Source: Leeuwenhoekiella nanhaiensis (GTDB lineage Bacteria > Bacteroidota > Bacteroidia > Flavobacteriales > Flavobacteriaceae). From it: a stretch of DNA of 64,000 nucleotides. The number at the start of each line of letters is the position of its first letter. Position 1 is the first letter of the stretch. The notes beneath the pieces are model-generated. The model ran no database searches. It was not told the origin of the DNA and was given only the letters and a program-made list of their open reading frames with translations. The translations under genes and the position numbers were made by a program. The stretch is taken from the NCBI RefSeq assembly GCF_002744755.1, contig NZ_KZ319287.1, positions 496,001 through 560,000 on the forward strand. The letters run 5' to 3'. Below are positions 32,816 through 41,622 of this stretch, piece by piece.

Positions 32816-35800
32816 TTAGTTTGAAGTTTCGGCTTTTGCCAGTCGCTTCTGTTCTTCGCGGGCTTTGCGCTTATCTGCAAACTTCACTTTGGCACGATTG
32901 GTCAGGTAGAACATAACCGGTACGATTACCAAAGTCAGGAAGGTTGCGAAAACCAGTCCGAAAATAACCGTCCACGCCAGTGGTCCCCAGAAAATCACGT
33001 TATCACCACCTATGTAAATTCCCGGATCGTAATCAGTAAATAAACCGAAGAAGTCAATATTAAGACCTACCGCTAGCGGAATCAAGCCCAATACCGTAGT
33101 AATCGCCGTAAGCAATACCGGTCTAAGACGTGATTTACCACCGGCCACAGTAAGTTTAAAGTATTCTTCACGGGTGAGATGCTCGTCATCTTCTACACCC
33201 AGTTCTTCTTTTTTACGGTCGATAAGAATCTGCGTGTAATCAATCAAAACAATCGCATTGTTTACCACAATACCTGCCAGCGAGATGATACCCATCATCG
33301 TCATCAGGATTACAAAGTCCATCTGGAAGATTATCAGACCCAGGAATACTCCAACCAAACTCAGAATTACCGCCATTAAAATGATAATGGGTTTTGAAAG
33401 GGAGTTAAATTGCGCAACAAGAATCAATAGAATAGATCCCATCGCAATGCCCAGAGCCATAAGCAGGAAATTCAGGTTGTCTGCCTGCTCTTCCTGTTCT
33501 CCGGTAAAGCTGTATGAAATACCCGCCGGAGTATCGTAACCGCTTAATTCTTCTTTAAGCTGGCCCACAATTTCAGTAGCGTTGTAACCCTGTTCGGTAA
33601 GCACGTTTGAATATAAAGTGATTACGCGTTTGAGGTCTTTTCGCTTAATCGCACTAAAGGCTGAAGATGCTTTTTTATCTACAAGTGCGGAAATAGGCAC
33701 CTGTACAATTTGACCCTGATTGTTTCTAAAGGTCACCGGCTGATTAAACAGCGCGCTTTCGTCATAACGGTATTCGTCATTAAAACGCACGTTGATTTCA
33801 TAATCATCATCTCCTTCTTTATAGGTCGAAGCTTCTTCCCCATAAACCGAACGTCTTAAGGTCTGGCCAATAGCAGCAGTTGAGATACCCAGTTGGCCTG
33901 CTTTTTCGCGATTAACCGTGACGCCAAGTTCAGCTTTAGAGCGGTTCACATCAAGTTTAAGTTCTTCAATACCACCTATACCCAAATCTTCAATATAGGT
34001 GCGCATATCTTCGGCAGCGAGAAGCATTTCCTCATAATCCTTACCGCTTATTTCAATATTGATAGGGTATCCTACCGGAGGACCAGCAGCATCTTTTTCC
34101 ACAATTACCGAAGCTCCGGGAAAACCTTTTACAGCATCACGCACTTCACTCAGCACCGTGCTACTTTTTACACCGCGGCGCAGTTTAAAATCGCGCATAG
34201 AGAGTGTGATTTTTCCTTTATGCGGCATCTCATTGCTTTGTCCGCCATCGGTTTGTGGGTTTCCGGCACCCTGACCTACCTGTGAGATGGCGCTTTCGAC
34301 CATAAAGTTATAGCCGTCAGGATCTTCATACTTTTTAATAGCGTCAAAAACACGTTGCTCAATTTCCTTGGTGAGCGCGTCTGTTTTTTCAATTGCGGTT
34401 CCTTCCGGATACTCGATGTACGTGATGATTTGATTGGGTTCATTTTCCGGGAAAAACAAGACTTTAGGCTGTACAATTCCCAGCAGCATAAACGATAGAA
34501 CCAGCATCAAAAGGGTTCCGAAGAAAAACACGTAGGCCCGTTTTCCGCGAAGCGCAAACTTTAAAAAGCGCTCATAAAAGTTCTCCAGATCTTTCAGGGA
34601 TTTATACTGAAAGTAGCGCACAGCACCGGCAAGAAAGTATTTATAAGCCCACAGTAATATTGCAAAAAGCAACATCAGGTTACCAATACCTCGCAGTCCG
34701 CCTGAATCGGTAATAAAGCCGCTAACCAAAGCGATAATACCCACACCGGCAAGAATTAAACTGTAGCGTATCAATTTTTTCTTGGTAAACTCTTCCTCTT
34801 CGGTTTTCATAAAACGCGAAGTAAGCATGGAGTTGATGATAAGGGCCACAAAGAGTGACGAACTCAACACTACTGATAGCGTTATGGGAAAGTAAATCAT
34901 AAACTTACCTATCGTACCCGGCCACAGACCCAGCGGGAAGAAGGCTGCCAGCGTAGTTGCCGTTGAGGCGATAATAGGCCAGGCGATCTCGCCCATACCT
35001 TGCTTGGCCGCTTTTATGCGAGACATTCCCTGATCCATCAGGGAGTACACGTTTTCTACCACTACAATCCCGTTGTCTACCAGCATCCCCAGACCCATTA
35101 CAAGGCCAAAAAGCACCATCGTATTGAGCGTAAAGCCTAAGGCTGAAAGAATAGTCAGTGACATAAACATAGAAAGCGGAATCGCAAAACCTACGAAAAG
35201 CGCATTTCTAAAGCCCAGGAAAAACATTAATACAACCACTACCAGGATTACCCCAAAGATGATGTTGTTGACCAGGTCATCAACCTGATTTTCGGTCTTT
35301 ACAGACTGGTCGTTAGTAAGGCTGATGTGGAGTGATTCGGGGTAGTAATTGTCCTCTTCCTCTTTTACAATTTTCTTGATCGATTCTACCGCTTCGATCA
35401 TGTTTTTACCGGCTCGTTTTTTAACGTCAAGCATCACCACAGGCTGGCCGTACTCCCGCGCAAAGGTGGTGGGGTCTTTTTCTTTAAAACGAACGGTAGC
35501 GATGTCTTTCAGGAAAATGTTTCCACCGTCGCGCTTAACTACAATGTCATTAAGCTCCTGCGGATTGTCAATTTCACCTAAAACGCGGATGTTTTTACGC
35601 AAACCGTCGGTAATCACGTTACCGGCAGAAATGGTATTGTTTTCAGCTCTGATCGCATTGAGAATGTTATCAAAACTAACCTTTGAAGCGGTCATTTTAT
35701 AAATGTCTACCGCGACTTCAACTTCCTGTTCTTCGGCACCGCGTATAGTTGCTTCTTTAATCTGCGGAAGCAATTCAATCTTATCCTGAAGGTGCTCAGC

Positions 35801-36310
35801 ATAATCTTTAAGCTGTTGCACCTGGAAGTCACCCGTTAAGTTGATGTTGAGAATAGGCTGCTCTTCTGAAATATTCAGGTCAAAAATATTGGGCTCAACC
35901 TTCGCACCGTTATCCAGGGTTGGCCAGGTGGTTTCGGCTTTAACTAAATCAACCTTATCCTTCACCTTGGTTTTGGCTACGTTAACGTCTACATCTTCCT
36001 CAAATTCTACAATGATGATGCTGTAATCCTGAAGGGTGGTAGAGGTAATTTCCTTAACCCCACCTATGTCGTTAAATTCTTCTTCAAGAGGTTCGGTGAT
36101 AAATTTTTCTACATCTTCGGCAGCATTACCGGGGTTTACTGAGCTTACATAAATCTTAGTCTCAATAATCTCAGGAAACGCCTCTCGGGGCATACTGTAA
36201 TAGGCTGCTAGACCGCTTATAAGGATGATGGCTGTGATTACATAGACCGTCATCCGGTTGTCTATCGCCCAGGACGAGATGCCAAATTCTTTATAATTGT
36301 TTTTTGCCAT
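32816..36310 (-). CDS. RND efflux transporter permease (AcrB/CzcA superfamily)
   Basis: A 1164-residue inner-membrane proton antiporter, about 120 longer than AcrB. It has TM1 (about 20-38), a large periplasmic loop, the TM4 motif GLGMLVDNGIVVVEN (Asp412, Asn413) and the repeated second half. AcrB has two Asp in TM4; here the second is Asn, as in several other RND groups. Extra length lies partly between the halves, where residues 500-570 add a pair of hydrophobic helices (about 515-532 and 541-560), and partly in a C-terminal periplasmic loop (about 1080-1110). It is the last gene of the TetR-TolC-adaptor-RND operon. The substrate is unknown. Confidence 0.93.
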   Translation of the reverse strand: MAKNNYKEFGISSWAIDNRMTVYVITAIILISGLAAYYSMPREAFPEIIETKIYVSSVNPGNAAEDVEKFITEPLEEEFNDIGGVKEITSTTLQDYSIIIVEFEEDVDVNVAKTKVKDKVDLVKAETTWPTLDNGAKVEPNIFDLNISEEQPILNINLTGDFQVQQLKDYAEHLQDKIELLPQIKEATIRGAEEQEVEVAVDIYKMTASKVSFDNILNAIRAENNTISAGNVITDGLRKNIRVLGEIDNPQELNDIVVKRDGGNIFLKDIATVRFKEKDPTTFAREYGQPVVMLDVKKRAGKNMIEAVESIKKIVKEEEDNYYPESLHISLTNDQSVKTENQVDDLVNNIIFGVILVVVVLMFFLGFRNALFVGFAIPLSMFMSLTILSALGFTLNTMVLFGLVMGLGMLVDNGIVVVENVYSLMDQGMSRIKAAKQGMGEIAWPIIASTATTLAAFFPLGLWPGTIGKFMIYFPITLSVVLSSSLFVALIINSMLTSRFMKTEEEEFTKKKLIRYSLILAGVGIIALVSGFITDSGGLRGIGNLMLLFAILLWAYKYFLAGAVRYFQYKSLKDLENFYERFLKFALRGKRAYVFFFGTLLMLVLSFMLLGIVQPKVLFFPENEPNQIITYIEYPEGTAIEKTDALTKEIEQRVFDAIKKYEDPDGYNFMVESAISQVGQGAGNPQTDGGQSNEMPHKGKITLSMRDFKLRRGVKSSTVLSEVRDAVKGFPGASVIVEKDAAGPPVGYPINIEISGKDYEEMLLAAEDMRTYIEDLGIGGIEELKLDVNRSKAELGVTVNREKAGQLGISTAAIGQTLRRSVYGEEASTYKEGDDDYEINVRFNDEYRYDESALFNQPVTFRNNQGQIVQVPISALVDKKASSAFSAIKRKDLKRVITLYSNVLTEQGYNATEIVGQLKEELSGYDTPAGISYSFTGEQEEQADNLNFLLMALGIAMGSILLILVAQFNSLSKPIIILMAVILSLVGVFLGLIIFQMDFVILMTMMGIISLAGIVVNNAIVLIDYTQILIDRKKEELGVEDDEHLTREEYFKLTVAGGKSRLRPVLLTAITTVLGLIPLAVGLNIDFFGLFTDYDPGIYIGGDNVIFWGPLAWTVIFGLVFATFLTLVIVPVMFYLTNRAKVKFADKRKAREEQKRLAKAETSN

Positions 36311-36311
36311 G

Positions 36312-37487
36312 TTACTGGTTGTTTGAATTTTGATTTTCTAAGGTCACTTCCTGCCCGTCTCTAAGGGTACGCACCCCTTCAATAATTAGCTGATCTCCGC
36401 TTTTTAAGCCCGAAACAATTTCGACCTGCTTGTCTGCGGTATAGCCTTTTTCAATTTGTACCTGTTTTGCTACAGCGCCGTCTCCTTCGCTTACATAGAT
36501 ATAGGTAATGCTGTTGCCGGCTGCATTTTGCTGAATGGTATTTTCAGGAATTACAATAGCATTCTCTGAAGTGTAATCGTTAACCATAACGGTAGCAATA
36601 AGGTTGGGTTTGATCGCACTGTCTGCGTTTGGCAATGCCACTTTCACGTCGAAAGTCCGGTTATCGGGGCTTACAAAATTACCAACCTGTCTGATCTTAC
36701 CCTCGTAGGTTTTACCTATGGAAGCCAGTCTGATTTTCACGTCGGTGCCTTCATTTACTTTGCCTAAATAAGCTTCAGGGATCGAAGCGTTGACGTACAT
36801 ATCGCTCAGGTTTATAAGTCTGATCACCGGAGTCTGACCGGCATTTACCACCTGTCCCTGATCTGCGATAAGATTGTCAATCACACCTGAAAATGGAGCG
36901 GTGATCACAGTTTTGCCGATACGTGATCGCATTTGGTTTGTAGCCGCCTGCATAGCTTCGTAATTGGTCTTGGCTTCCAGATAGCTGATTTCAGAACCAA
37001 TTTTCTGATCCCAAAGGCGTTTTTGACGCTCAAAAGTGGTTTTCGCCAAAGCAAGCTGAGCTTCCTGACGGGCGAGTTCGCTGCCCAAACCGCCATCATC
37101 TATGCGGGCCAGGCGTTGCCCTTTGGCAACACGTTGTCCTTCTTTTACATAAACCTGAGTCAAAACTCCGGTGTATTCAGGATAGAGTACAATATTCTGA
37201 TCGGTTTCCACATTGCCCTGTACTTCAAAATAATGCTCAAACAAAGTATCTTTTAGGGTAGTTGTGGTTACCAAAGCTGCTTTTTTGCTGGTGTCTTTAG
37301 CTTCAATAGCCGCTGTAAGCGAGTCAATGCTGGCTTTAAGCTTAGATTGCTCCTGAAGCAATTCGGTTTTCTTGGCTCGCATCTCACCAAGATTTCCGTT
37401 TTCAATGATATCGTCAACGGAGTCTTTTTTGTTTCCGCAGGAAAGCAACAAAAGGCTAACAGCTAAGAGAGTAAGTATATTTTTCAT
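36312..37487 (-). CDS. RND efflux periplasmic adaptor (membrane fusion protein)
   Basis: A 391-residue lipoprotein: leader MKNILTLLAVSLLLLSC with Cys17 as lipidation site. A coiled-coil hairpin (helix 1 about 30-65 and about 135-185), a split lipoyl-like domain (YPEYTGVLTQVYVKEGQRVAKGQRLARI; APFSGVIDNLIADQGQVVNAG), a beta-barrel and a membrane-proximal domain follow. It would bridge the RND pump and TolC. It starts 18 bases after tolC and ends one base before the RND gene. Confidence 0.93.
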   Translation of the reverse strand: MKNILTLLAVSLLLLSCGNKKDSVDDIIENGNLGEMRAKKTELLQEQSKLKASIDSLTAAIEAKDTSKKAALVTTTTLKDTLFEHYFEVQGNVETDQNIVLYPEYTGVLTQVYVKEGQRVAKGQRLARIDDGGLGSELARQEAQLALAKTTFERQKRLWDQKIGSEISYLEAKTNYEAMQAATNQMRSRIGKTVITAPFSGVIDNLIADQGQVVNAGQTPVIRLINLSDMYVNASIPEAYLGKVNEGTDVKIRLASIGKTYEGKIRQVGNFVSPDNRTFDVKVALPNADSAIKPNLIATVMVNDYTSENAIVIPENTIQQNAAGNSITYIYVSEGDGAVAKQVQIEKGYTADKQVEIVSGLKSGDQLIIEGVRTLRDGQEVTLENQNSNNQ

Positions 37488-37505
37488 AAATGACAGGTGT
37501 ATGAT

Positions 37506-38885
37506 TTAATCGTTTTTTGGTTGATAAAGTGAAGTGTCGAGCGCTTTTTCAAGAGCGGCTTTATTGGCAATAACTTCGTACATGGCTTGTAAATAATTTT
37601 GCTGCGCCTGGTAAAGTTGGGTCTGAGCCTCGCTAAGCTCAAAGCTTGAAGCGATACCTTCAAAAAATTTGACCGAATTTTTATTTTCGATACGCTCTGC
37701 GAGTTCCAGGTTTTTTTCCTGAGTGGCAAAATTGTCGAGAGCAAACTGGTAATCGTTGCGGGCTGAAGCGATTTGCAGTTTTGCCTGATTGCGTGCCTGC
37801 TCCAGATCTTCAAGACTCTGCTGGTAAGCCATTTCTTTTTGTGCTGTACGTGCAGCTCGCATGCCGCTGCTAAAAATGGGTACGGCAAGCGAAACTCCGG
37901 CGACCGACTGCTCAAAATAGCGTTGTTCGTTACTTAGAAACGTAAATTCATTGCTTGCACCGGCTGTTCCATAATTCACAAATGCGGTTAGGCGGGGCAG
38001 GGCTTTACTTTTCTCCAGTTTTACCTGAATTTCCGCCAGATTAGCCTGATCCTGAGCGATTCTAAAATCGATGGTGTTTTCAGGGTCTATGGTTTGTGAA
38101 AGCAGATTCAGATCGTAGTACTGCATCGCAAGATCTTGAAGCTGATCTGTAACCCTTAGTTTACTGTCAATAGGAATTCCTAAGGTAAGTTTCAACATAT
38201 CGTATGCAATAGCCAGTTGGCGTACCGTATTGTTGAGTTGGGTCTCCAGATCGAGTGCGGTGATTTGCAGCTGTTCTACGTTTTCTTCTTCGGTAAGTCC
38301 GTTTTCAAAAATCTTCTGTGTATCAGAAAGGTTTTTATTTACGGTCTCAAGGTTTTTCTGGAGAATGCGAACGCTTTCTTCGGCCAGAAGCACATTGCCG
38401 TAAGCTTCAATAATGCCCTGTTTGACTTCCAGGTCTGTTTTGACCTTGGCATTTTCAGAGATCTGTAAAAGCGTTTTCGCAGATTGAACCCCTACTATAT
38501 AGGAACCGTCAAAAATAAGTTGATTCCAGGTGGCAGTCGCCGAAGCATTTTGCTTGGGGCTAAATTGCACCGGAGCAAAAGTGCCGGGCTCAGCATCCGG
38601 ATCGAAAAACTGTGCAGGGATAAAGGATGTGGGCTGAATGAGCTGGTTTTGGTAATTGATCTCACCGCTTATCTGGGGCAAGCCCTGAGCGATGATTTCC
38701 CATTTTTGTTTAAGCGCAATGGCCACGTCTGTCTGTGCGTTTTTGGCACTGTAATTATTTTCCAGACCATATATGATGGCATCCTGCAGACTCAGCGCGT
38801 AGGTCTCAACTGCCGTGCTGTCCTGAGCATTAGCAAAAAAGCCCAGACTTAACAACAGGAGGAGAAATGTTGATTTTAATTGCAT
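37506..38885 (-). CDS. TolC-family outer-membrane efflux channel
   Basis: A 459-residue protein with a signal peptide (MQLKSTFLLLLLSLGFFANA) and two related long-helix repeats (EAYGNVLLAEESVRILQKNLETV and a C-terminal counterpart QAQQNYLQAMYEVIANKAALEKAL). It forms the outer-membrane part of the tripartite pump. Its start codon shares one base with the stop of the TetR gene upstream, so the repressor and the pump are on one transcript. Confidence 0.93.
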   Translation of the reverse strand: MQLKSTFLLLLLSLGFFANAQDSTAVETYALSLQDAIIYGLENNYSAKNAQTDVAIALKQKWEIIAQGLPQISGEINYQNQLIQPTSFIPAQFFDPDAEPGTFAPVQFSPKQNASATATWNQLIFDGSYIVGVQSAKTLLQISENAKVKTDLEVKQGIIEAYGNVLLAEESVRILQKNLETVNKNLSDTQKIFENGLTEEENVEQLQITALDLETQLNNTVRQLAIAYDMLKLTLGIPIDSKLRVTDQLQDLAMQYYDLNLLSQTIDPENTIDFRIAQDQANLAEIQVKLEKSKALPRLTAFVNYGTAGASNEFTFLSNEQRYFEQSVAGVSLAVPIFSSGMRAARTAQKEMAYQQSLEDLEQARNQAKLQIASARNDYQFALDNFATQEKNLELAERIENKNSVKFFEGIASSFELSEAQTQLYQAQQNYLQAMYEVIANKAALEKALDTSLYQPKND

Positions 38886-39490
38886 TAGTCTTCGTTTGAG
38901 TGGATTAGGTTATTAAGAATTTTACGTCCTTCGGGGGTGACAATACCTCTCAGGTGATATTCCAGATACGATTCATGAAGGCTTGCTGGAGCAAATTGCT
39001 CTAAAGGGAACAGGCTTTGGTCTTTAATCCCGGTAATGCCTAAAAAATAAATGCGGGCAACAAACTCCGGTTCAAGATTGCGTCGATAAAGCCCTTTTTC
39101 AAGACCGTTATTTAGATTTCTAAGTACACAGCGCTGCATAAACTCGTATTGATCGTTTTTGAGCTCGTCATAAATCCTGGGGTAATATTTTTGCATCTGC
39201 TGAATGGGATAACTGCGCTCACCTTTCAGGTAGTGCATCACATATTTTTTGATCTCATATAGTTCTTCTATGGGATTCATATGCTCACCCACAAGACATT
39301 CAATGGTTTGCTTTAAATCGGTAAGAATTTTCAAACCTACCTCGCGCACCAGTTCGGTCTTATTGGTGAAGCTGGTATAAATCGTCTTTTTAGATATGCC
39401 CATATGTGTGGCGATATCGTCCATTGTTACACTTTTAAACCCCTGGGTTAAAAAAAGTTCGCTTGAATGTTTTAAAATTTCGTCTTTCAT
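38885..39490 (-). CDS. TetR/AcrR-family repressor of the efflux operon
   Basis: A 201-residue regulator. The N-terminal helix-turn-helix (about 5-50; TQGFKSVTMDDIATHMGISKKTIYTSFTNK) is typical TetR; the C-terminal part is a helical ligand-binding domain. It is the first gene of the efflux operon and reads away from a large inverted repeat (39509-39538) that covers its promoter. It is therefore likely to repress itself and the pump until an inducer binds. Confidence 0.93.
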   Translation of the reverse strand: MKDEILKHSSELFLTQGFKSVTMDDIATHMGISKKTIYTSFTNKTELVREVGLKILTDLKQTIECLVGEHMNPIEELYEIKKYVMHYLKGERSYPIQQMQKYYPRIYDELKNDQYEFMQRCVLRNLNNGLEKGLYRRNLEPEFVARIYFLGITGIKDQSLFPLEQFAPASLHESYLEYHLRGIVTPEGRKILNNLIHSNED

Positions 39491-39497
39491 TGCGGCG

Positions 39498-39538
39498 CAA
39501 ATCTACTGCGGAAACTTTAAAAACTAAAATAGTTTCCG
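39498..39538 (-). promoter_or_regulatory. TetR-gene promoter and operator palindrome
   Basis: CGGAAACT (39509-39516) and AGTTTCCG (39531-39538) form a perfect 8-bp inverted repeat with a 14-base spacer. Read on the minus strand, TAGATTTG (complement of 39498-39505) is a perfect TAnnTTTG -7 element, so the palindrome covers the -33 region. The -7 element ends 7 bases before the ATG at 39490, leaving a very short leader. Confidence 0.75.
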
Positions 39539-39650
39539 TGGTTTATTTGACATTTAATGTTTTCTTAACAAAGCCTTTTTACGAGCTTCTTGAGGTATTG
39601 TCGTTTGTGTTCGCCAAGAGTGTGTTATTTTAGCGGAAAATAAATGGAGC

Positions 39651-40625
39651 ATGCTGCGTATTGATCAATACACCGAGATTTTTACCGAATACCTCAATCA
39701 AAAGATAACCCCCAGAGAACCGCATAACCTTTACGAACCGATAAGCTATATTTTGCAGTTAGGCGGTAAGCGCCTGCGCCCGGTACTTACCCTGATGGCG
39801 ACTTCGGTTTTTGAGGCTGATTATAAAAAGGCGCTTGATGCGGCTCTTGCTGTAGAGGTTTTCCATAATTTTTCATTGGTACACGATGATATTATGGATG
39901 ATGCGCCCCTGCGACGTGGTCAGGAAACCGTGCATGAAAAGTGGGACATCAATACCGGGATTTTATCAGGTGATGCGATGTTGATTAACGCCTATCAGCT
40001 TTTTGAGAATTATGAGGGCGAAACCTTTCGTAAACTGGCCAAATTATTCAGTAAAACGGCCATTGAAGTCTGCGAGGGACAGCAGTACGACATTGATTTT
40101 GAAAGTAGAGACGATGTGACGTTGCCCGAATACCTCAAGATGATTGAATATAAAACAGCTGTTTTGGTAGGTGCTGCTCTTAAAATGGGAGCGATTGTGG
40201 CAGAGACTACAGCGTCTAACTGCGAGCGTATTTACGAGTTTGGTCGCGATCTGGGCATCGCTTTCCAGCTTCAGGATGATTATCTGGATGCGTTTGGTGA
40301 TCCGGAAACCTTCGGTAAACAGGTGGGCGGCGATATTATTGAAAACAAGAAGACGTTTTTATACCTCACGGCTTTAGAAGATCTGGAGCCGGAGCAAAGC
40401 ATACAACTTCGGCATTTGTTCAGTATCAACCCGCAGGATCCTTCCGAAAAAATAGAAACCGTTAAGCAGTTATTTCAGGATTCTGGCGCTGCTGCTAAAA
40501 TTCAGCAGGAAATAGAAGCCTATACCCATCGCGCTCTTGAAGTTCTAAATTCTATGGAGGTTAAGGAAGAGGGCAAAGAGGTGTTGCGTAAATTTGCACA
40601 CGCATTGATGCGGCGCACGGTTTAG
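39651..40625 (+). CDS. Polyprenyl (farnesyl/geranylgeranyl-type) diphosphate synthase
   Basis: A 324-residue trans-isoprenyl diphosphate synthase. It has GGKRLRPVL, the first Asp-rich motif HDDIMDDAPLRRG and the second QLQDDYLDAFGD, which bind Mg-diphosphate. It extends allylic diphosphates with isopentenyl diphosphate, for quinone or carotenoid precursors. A GGAG lies shortly before the ATG. Its stop overlaps the start of the next small gene by one base (TAGTG). Chain length cannot be fixed from sequence alone. Confidence 0.93.
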   Translation: MLRIDQYTEIFTEYLNQKITPREPHNLYEPISYILQLGGKRLRPVLTLMATSVFEADYKKALDAALAVEVFHNFSLVHDDIMDDAPLRRGQETVHEKWDINTGILSGDAMLINAYQLFENYEGETFRKLAKLFSKTAIEVCEGQQYDIDFESRDDVTLPEYLKMIEYKTAVLVGAALKMGAIVAETTASNCERIYEFGRDLGIAFQLQDDYLDAFGDPETFGKQVGGDIIENKKTFLYLTALEDLEPEQSIQLRHLFSINPQDPSEKIETVKQLFQDSGAAAKIQQEIEAYTHRALEVLNSMEVKEEGKEVLRKFAHALMRRTV

Positions 40626-40960
40626 TGGAAACTTTAGCGATTTTAAAAAAGGCAAAAGCGGGCGGCTTGTATGAAGCGCTGATCACCCAACTCAATAAAG
40701 ATTTTCTGAGGGCGGGTCTTTCAGAACAGTTTGATGAGCAGATAACGCCTGAAGCTTTAGCGCGTAACCTGCGAGCGAGCTTATATGCGCAAATTCTTTC
40801 CGATTTTGAAGGTTACCTGACTTTGCTTTATACCATAGATGTTTCCGAAGCTAAAATCAAGGCTTTACCACCCATGGAACTTCACGAACTTACCGGGATC
40901 GTGAGTGCTCTAATTTTAGAGCGCGAGCTTTTAAAGATTTCATTTAAAAATAGACCCTGA
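40625..40960 (+). CDS. Small conserved hypothetical protein coupled to polyprenyl synthase
   Basis: A 111-residue soluble protein with a GTG start that shares its G with the upstream TAG stop, a mark of translational coupling. Predicted mostly helical (KKAKAGGLYEALITQLNKDF). There is no signal peptide, membrane segment or motif I recognise. It ends 17 bases inside the convergent barrel-protein gene. It may be a partner of the synthase or simply follow it in flavobacterial gene order. Confidence 0.72.
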   Translation: METLAILKKAKAGGLYEALITQLNKDFLRAGLSEQFDEQITPEALARNLRASLYAQILSDFEGYLTLLYTIDVSEAKIKALPPMELHELTGIVSALILERELLKISFKNRP

Positions 40961-41459
40961 CAAAGGGTTGAATGGCGCTGGTGTAAATGCTGTTAGTGTC
41001 ATCAAACAGCACATTATAACGGACGCCAAATGTCATTGGACCGCTCCGGTAACCGGCTCCCAGAAATAGCGCGGTATTCCAAAAGTCCCTGTTTCGGTTA
41101 CCACCGTCTAATTCCTGCTTTTGGCTCACGTATAATTCTTCCAGTTCGGCAGAAAGCTGTATCTGACTCAGGGGGTTGAAAAGCGCAATAACACTACCAC
41201 CGGTGATTGAAGTCTTAAAATCACCATTTTTTATGTAAGAGTAACTCAAGCCCGGCCCAAAAGCAAAATATTCGTTGAAGTTGTAAATGGCACTGGGTGC
41301 TACATTGAAGAAGAAATAATTATTCCCAAAACTGAGACCCAGCCCACCGCCGTATTGCACCTTGTCCCAAAATCCGGGTTGGATAGACTGGGCTTTGAGG
41401 CTTTGATTTGAAAGGAATAGGCAAAGTGCAAGTACGGGAACGAAATGGAAAATTTTCAT
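40944..41459 (-). CDS. Small outer-membrane beta-barrel protein
   Basis: A 171-residue exported protein: signal peptide (MKIFHFVPVLALCLFLSNQS, ending near LKAQ), then alternating amphipathic strands (GGGLGLSFGNNYFFFNVAPS, FGPGLSYSYIKNG) and a terminal aromatic FVRVYF. This is a small beta-barrel, probably of eight strands. Homologues next to the oxoglutarate dehydrogenase genes in Flavobacteriia have, to my recollection, been labelled alpha-ketoglutarate decarboxylase. The sequence holds no thiamine diphosphate or other enzyme motif, so that name would be an error copied from the neighbour. Confidence 0.82.
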   Translation of the reverse strand: MKIFHFVPVLALCLFLSNQSLKAQSIQPGFWDKVQYGGGLGLSFGNNYFFFNVAPSAIYNFNEYFAFGPGLSYSYIKNGDFKTSITGGSVIALFNPLSQIQLSAELEELYVSQKQELDGGNRNRDFWNTALFLGAGYRSGPMTFGVRYNVLFDDTNSIYTSAIQPFVRVYF

Positions 41460-41573
41460 AGTTCAAATTTTAGGAGAAGTCTTCTACGAAAAATTACGTT
41501 TTTTCTGACGTTCTTAAATGTTAAGGATATGTATAAATTGAAAATGCAGCACCTAAATGGATGGTAAATATTG

Positions 41574-41581
41574 TATTTTTG
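41574..41581 (+). promoter_or_regulatory. sucA -7 element
   Basis: TATTTTTG fits TAnnTTTG and lies 42 bases before the ATG at 41623. It also excludes the in-frame upstream ATG at 41557, which would lie before the transcript start. Confidence 0.6.
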
Positions 41582-41622
41582 CCCAATTATCGCTTAAAAA
41601 ATCGACAGATTTAATATATAAA

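Noticed and set aside
32816-36310. Fusion or frameshift as the reason for the long RND gene
   Set aside because: The frame is continuous and both RND halves are in order; the added length is explained by an inserted helix pair and a longer loop.
37484-37915. 143-residue open frame in another frame of the TolC gene
   Set aside because: Composition is Ser/Lys-rich with no domain; TolC is intact in the correct frame.
40944-41459. Alpha-ketoglutarate decarboxylase
   Set aside because: There are no cofactor or catalytic motifs; the protein is a small outer-membrane barrel.
41557-41622. Earlier in-frame ATG for sucA
   Set aside because: It lies upstream of the predicted -7 element (41574-41581), and the normal SucA N-terminus begins at 41623.
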